A stretch of 5,383 nt of DNA, from NCBI GenBank assembly GCA_017501125.1, contig JAFVXN010000049.1, positions 1-5,383 on the forward strand, given 5' to 3'. The position numbers were made by a program, and so were the translations under genes. The first letter of the stretch is position 1. Every line of letters starts with the position of its first letter. Positions 4,475 through 5,383 of this stretch are shown piece after piece. This DNA is from Clostridia bacterium. Lineage in GTDB: Bacteria > Bacillota > Clostridia > Christensenellales > Borkfalkiaceae. The notes under the pieces were generated by a model that worked only from the letters and a program-made list of their open reading frames with translations, did no database searches and was not told the DNA's origin.

Positions 4475-5002
4475 ATGGGATTTTTTGATTTATTTAAGAA
4501 AAAACAGCCTGACGCGGCACCTGCGAGTGCGCCCGTGGAATCGGTGGAGAAAGGAGATTGTGACGTCGTATTGACGAGTATAGGTTCCAACAAAATCGCC
4601 GTTATCAAAGAGGTGCGCGACGTCACGAAGATGAACCTTGCCGACGTGAAGGACGCGGTGGAAAGGACGGGCGTCGTCGCTAGCAATTTGTCCAAAGACA
4701 GCGCGGAAAGGTTGGTCGCGAGGTTGATTGCCAACGGCGCACAGGCGTACGTGGAAGATAAATCGGCGTCTTTTGCCCCTTCCGAATCGACGAAGGCGGA
4801 GCCTGTCAGCGCGCCTGAGTTGAAGGTAGGGGACGTTTGCGAAGGCAAGGTCGTCTACGAGTCGGAAGGTCTCGGCACCTACGTAGAGGTTGCAGGCAAA
4901 GAGGGACTGATAAGTGCGACGGGCTTTCCTGTGGGGATGACGGTGAAGGTCGAGGTCGTCGCAATCAACGGCGATAGCGTCGACCTTAAATGGGTACGCT
5001 GA
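4475..5002 (+). CDS. L7/L12 C-terminal-domain protein fused to an S1-like OB domain
   Basis: A 175-residue protein of unusual architecture. Residues 1-10 (MGFFDLFKKK) look like a short amphipathic or basic anchor. Residues 28-95 form a complete L7/L12 C-terminal domain, about 56% identical by eye to the window's own rplL (DCDVVL, IGSNKIAVIKEVRDVT, LADVKDAVE, AERLVARLIANGA). The helix that contacts translational GTPases keeps its K, I and R positions. Residues 96-114 are a Ser/Pro/Glu linker. Residues 115-174 resemble an S1 RNA-binding OB fold (LKVGDVCEGKVV, GLGTYVEV, KEGLIS, VGMTVKVEVVAINGDSVDLKW). The L10-binding N-domain is absent, so it is not a stalk protein. The start is ATG 4475, with AAGG at 4462-4465 overlapping the previous stop; the 11-nt gap implies coupling with ruvX-DUF1292. 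A role in bringing translation factors to RNA or ribosomes is inference. Confidence 0.85.
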   Translation: MGFFDLFKKKQPDAAPASAPVESVEKGDCDVVLTSIGSNKIAVIKEVRDVTKMNLADVKDAVERTGVVASNLSKDSAERLVARLIANGAQAYVEDKSASFAPSESTKAEPVSAPELKVGDVCEGKVVYESEGLGTYVEVAGKEGLISATGFPVGMTVKVEVVAINGDSVDLKWVR

Positions 5003-5015
5003 CGAAAATACTAAC

Positions 5016-5050
5016 AAAACAGCCTTGCGGTAATCCGCAGGGCTGTTTTT
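5016..5050. terminator. Strong bidirectional terminator
   Basis: A 15-bp stem (5016-5030 with 5035-5049, one G-T pair) with a TAAT loop (5031-5034) runs into Ts. The A-run on the left arm gives a T-tract on the minus strand, so it also serves the repressor gene whose stop (5049-5051) overlaps the stem base. Confidence 0.92.
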
Positions 5051-5249
5051 ATTTATGGTAATTATCGAATAAGTCGTTGGGTGTGCACTCTAATATGTCG
5101 CAGAGGGCTTTTAAGTTCTCGAATTTGATACTGCTTGTTTGATTGTTAACGAGGCGATTAAAGTTTTGATAACTTAAACCCATTTGCATATACAGCCAAT
5201 ATTTGGTTCTGCCTTTTTCTTGCAAAATTTCCAGCACGCGCAATTTCAT
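5049..5249 (-). CDS. Cro/CI-type helix-turn-helix repressor (XRE family)
   Basis: A 66-residue single-domain DNA-binding protein, the usual size for stand-alone Cro/CI-type regulators. Residues 4-12 form helix 1. Residues 15-37 hold the helix-turn-helix: TKYWLYMQMGLS, then the recognition helix YQNFNRLVNN. Residues 41-64 (SIKFENLKALCDILECTPNDLF) are the conserved helix 4-5 core of this family. It probably binds as a dimer. AGAGG on the minus strand (5257-5261) lies 7 nt before the ATG at 5249. The upstream region carries a perfect 16-bp palindrome and two degenerate copies overlapping its own and the divergent promoter, so it very likely represses both. Such repressors often guard mobile elements, toxin-antitoxin or small accessory operons; the partner here is cut off by the window edge. 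Confidence 0.9.
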   Translation of the reverse strand: MKLRVLEILQEKGRTKYWLYMQMGLSYQNFNRLVNNQTSSIKFENLKALCDILECTPNDLFDNYHK

Positions 5250-5260
5250 AATAGAACCTC

Positions 5261-5276
5261 TACATTAGATAATATA
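5261..5276. promoter_or_regulatory. Operator-like site O1 (imperfect copy)
   Basis: TACATTAGATAATATA matches the perfect palindrome at 5316-5331 at 14 of 16 positions. It lies over the predicted start of the repressor transcript, next to the ribosome binding site, and directly abuts O2. Confidence 0.65.
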
Positions 5277-5292
5277 TACATTATATATCGAA
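5277..5292. promoter_or_regulatory. Operator-like site O2 (half site) over the repressor -10
   Basis: The first 11 bases (TACATTATATA) match the palindrome at 5316 exactly and the right half is lost. On the minus strand it contains TATAAT (5280-5285), the likely -10 of the repressor gene. Confidence 0.5.
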
Positions 5293-5306
5293 AAAGTCCT
5301 TGACAA
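5280..5306 (-). promoter_or_regulatory. Probable repressor promoter (minus strand)
   Basis: TATAAT (5280-5285) with TTGTCA (5301-5306) 15 nt upstream on the minus strand. The spacing is short, so this promoter is probably weaker than the divergent one, whose -35 box it overlaps. Confidence 0.5.
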
Positions 5307-5328
5307 ATAGACTTTTACATTATATAAT
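5300..5328 (+). promoter_or_regulatory. Consensus sigma-A promoter of the divergent gene
   Basis: TTGACA (5300-5305), a 17-nt spacer and TATAAT (5323-5328) are both perfect consensus boxes. The start is expected near 5335. The -10 lies inside the 16-bp palindrome, so occupation of that site would block RNA polymerase. Confidence 0.92.
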
Positions 5329-5331
5329 GTA
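5316..5331. promoter_or_regulatory. Operator O3: perfect 16-bp palindrome over the -10
   Basis: TACATTATATAATGTA reads the same on both strands and contains the TATAAT of the rightward promoter. It is the best candidate site for the XRE-family repressor encoded at 5049-5249. Confidence 0.8.
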
Positions 5332-5360
5332 GGCAATAGATATACAGAGGAGGAGAAAGT

Positions 5361-5383
5361 ATGATGGACGCTCAGGAAAAAGA
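5361..5383 (+). CDS. Start of a gene cut off by the window end
   Basis: AGGAGG (5348-5353) lies 7 nt before ATG 5361, downstream of a perfect promoter. Only MMDAQEK is visible; a second ATG at 5364 could be used instead. The product cannot be identified. Its control by the divergent repressor suggests that it heads the operon this repressor keeps silent. Confidence 0.75.

Noticed and set aside
228..4735. rplL and the L12-like part of the gene at 4475 as a DNA repeat
   Set aside because: The similarity is protein-level paralogy over about 200 bases with many silent differences; it does not look like a recent duplication or recombination repeat.
4490..5017. Long open frame antisense to the L12-S1 gene
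   Set aside because: It has Arg/His-rich composition with no domain, and its start lies in the terminator region; it is a mirror of the high-GC codons of the sense gene.

Overview
The window looks like chromosomal DNA of a low-to-mid-GC Bacillota (Firmicutes) bacterium, probably a Clostridia-like lineage. The grounds are strong AGGAG-type ribosome binding sites, near-consensus sigma-A promoters, a ruvX gene joined to a DUF1292 gene (a classic Bacillota neighbourhood), a YtxH-like small membrane protein and an FTAC-type lipobox. The genus cannot be read from the sequence. Genes are densely packed, on both strands, and separated by A-tract/GC-stem/T-tract hairpins that can stop transcription from both sides.

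Layout. Positions 2-599 hold the 3' end of rplJ (L10) and the whole of rplL (L7/L12), closed by a terminator; rpoB does not follow. Positions 700-1613 hold a good sigma-A promoter and a lipoprotein whose fold resembles a cyclophilin but which lacks the catalytic residues. Convergent to it (1645-2532, minus) is a 295-residue protein I do not recognise. Divergent from that one (2635-3303, plus) is a protein with two Myb/SANT-like repeats and a C-terminal coiled coil, reminiscent of RsfA-type regulators. Positions 3349-3567 (minus) hold a 72-residue YtxH-like membrane-anchored coiled-coil protein.

Positions 3652-5002 form a short operon: a promoter placed so that the transcript should start on the ATG of ruvX; ruvX fused in frame to DUF1292 but with a strong internal ribosome binding site before the DUF1292 part; then an unusual 175-residue protein combining an L7/L12 C-terminal domain with an S1-like OB domain. 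The L12-like domain is about 56% identical by eye to the CTD of the true rplL in the same window and keeps the factor-binding helix, but the L10-binding N-domain is gone. RuvX/YqgF is implicated in pre-16S rRNA processing, so the operon has a translation/ribosome theme; that link is inference.

The right end (5049-5383) is a compact regulatory switch: a 66-residue Cro/CI-type repressor (minus), a divergent gene cut off by the window end (plus), and between them overlapping promoters covered by one perfect 16-bp palindrome and two degenerate copies. I found no tRNA, rRNA, CRISPR array or insertion sequence. No stretch longer than 300 bases lacks a gene.
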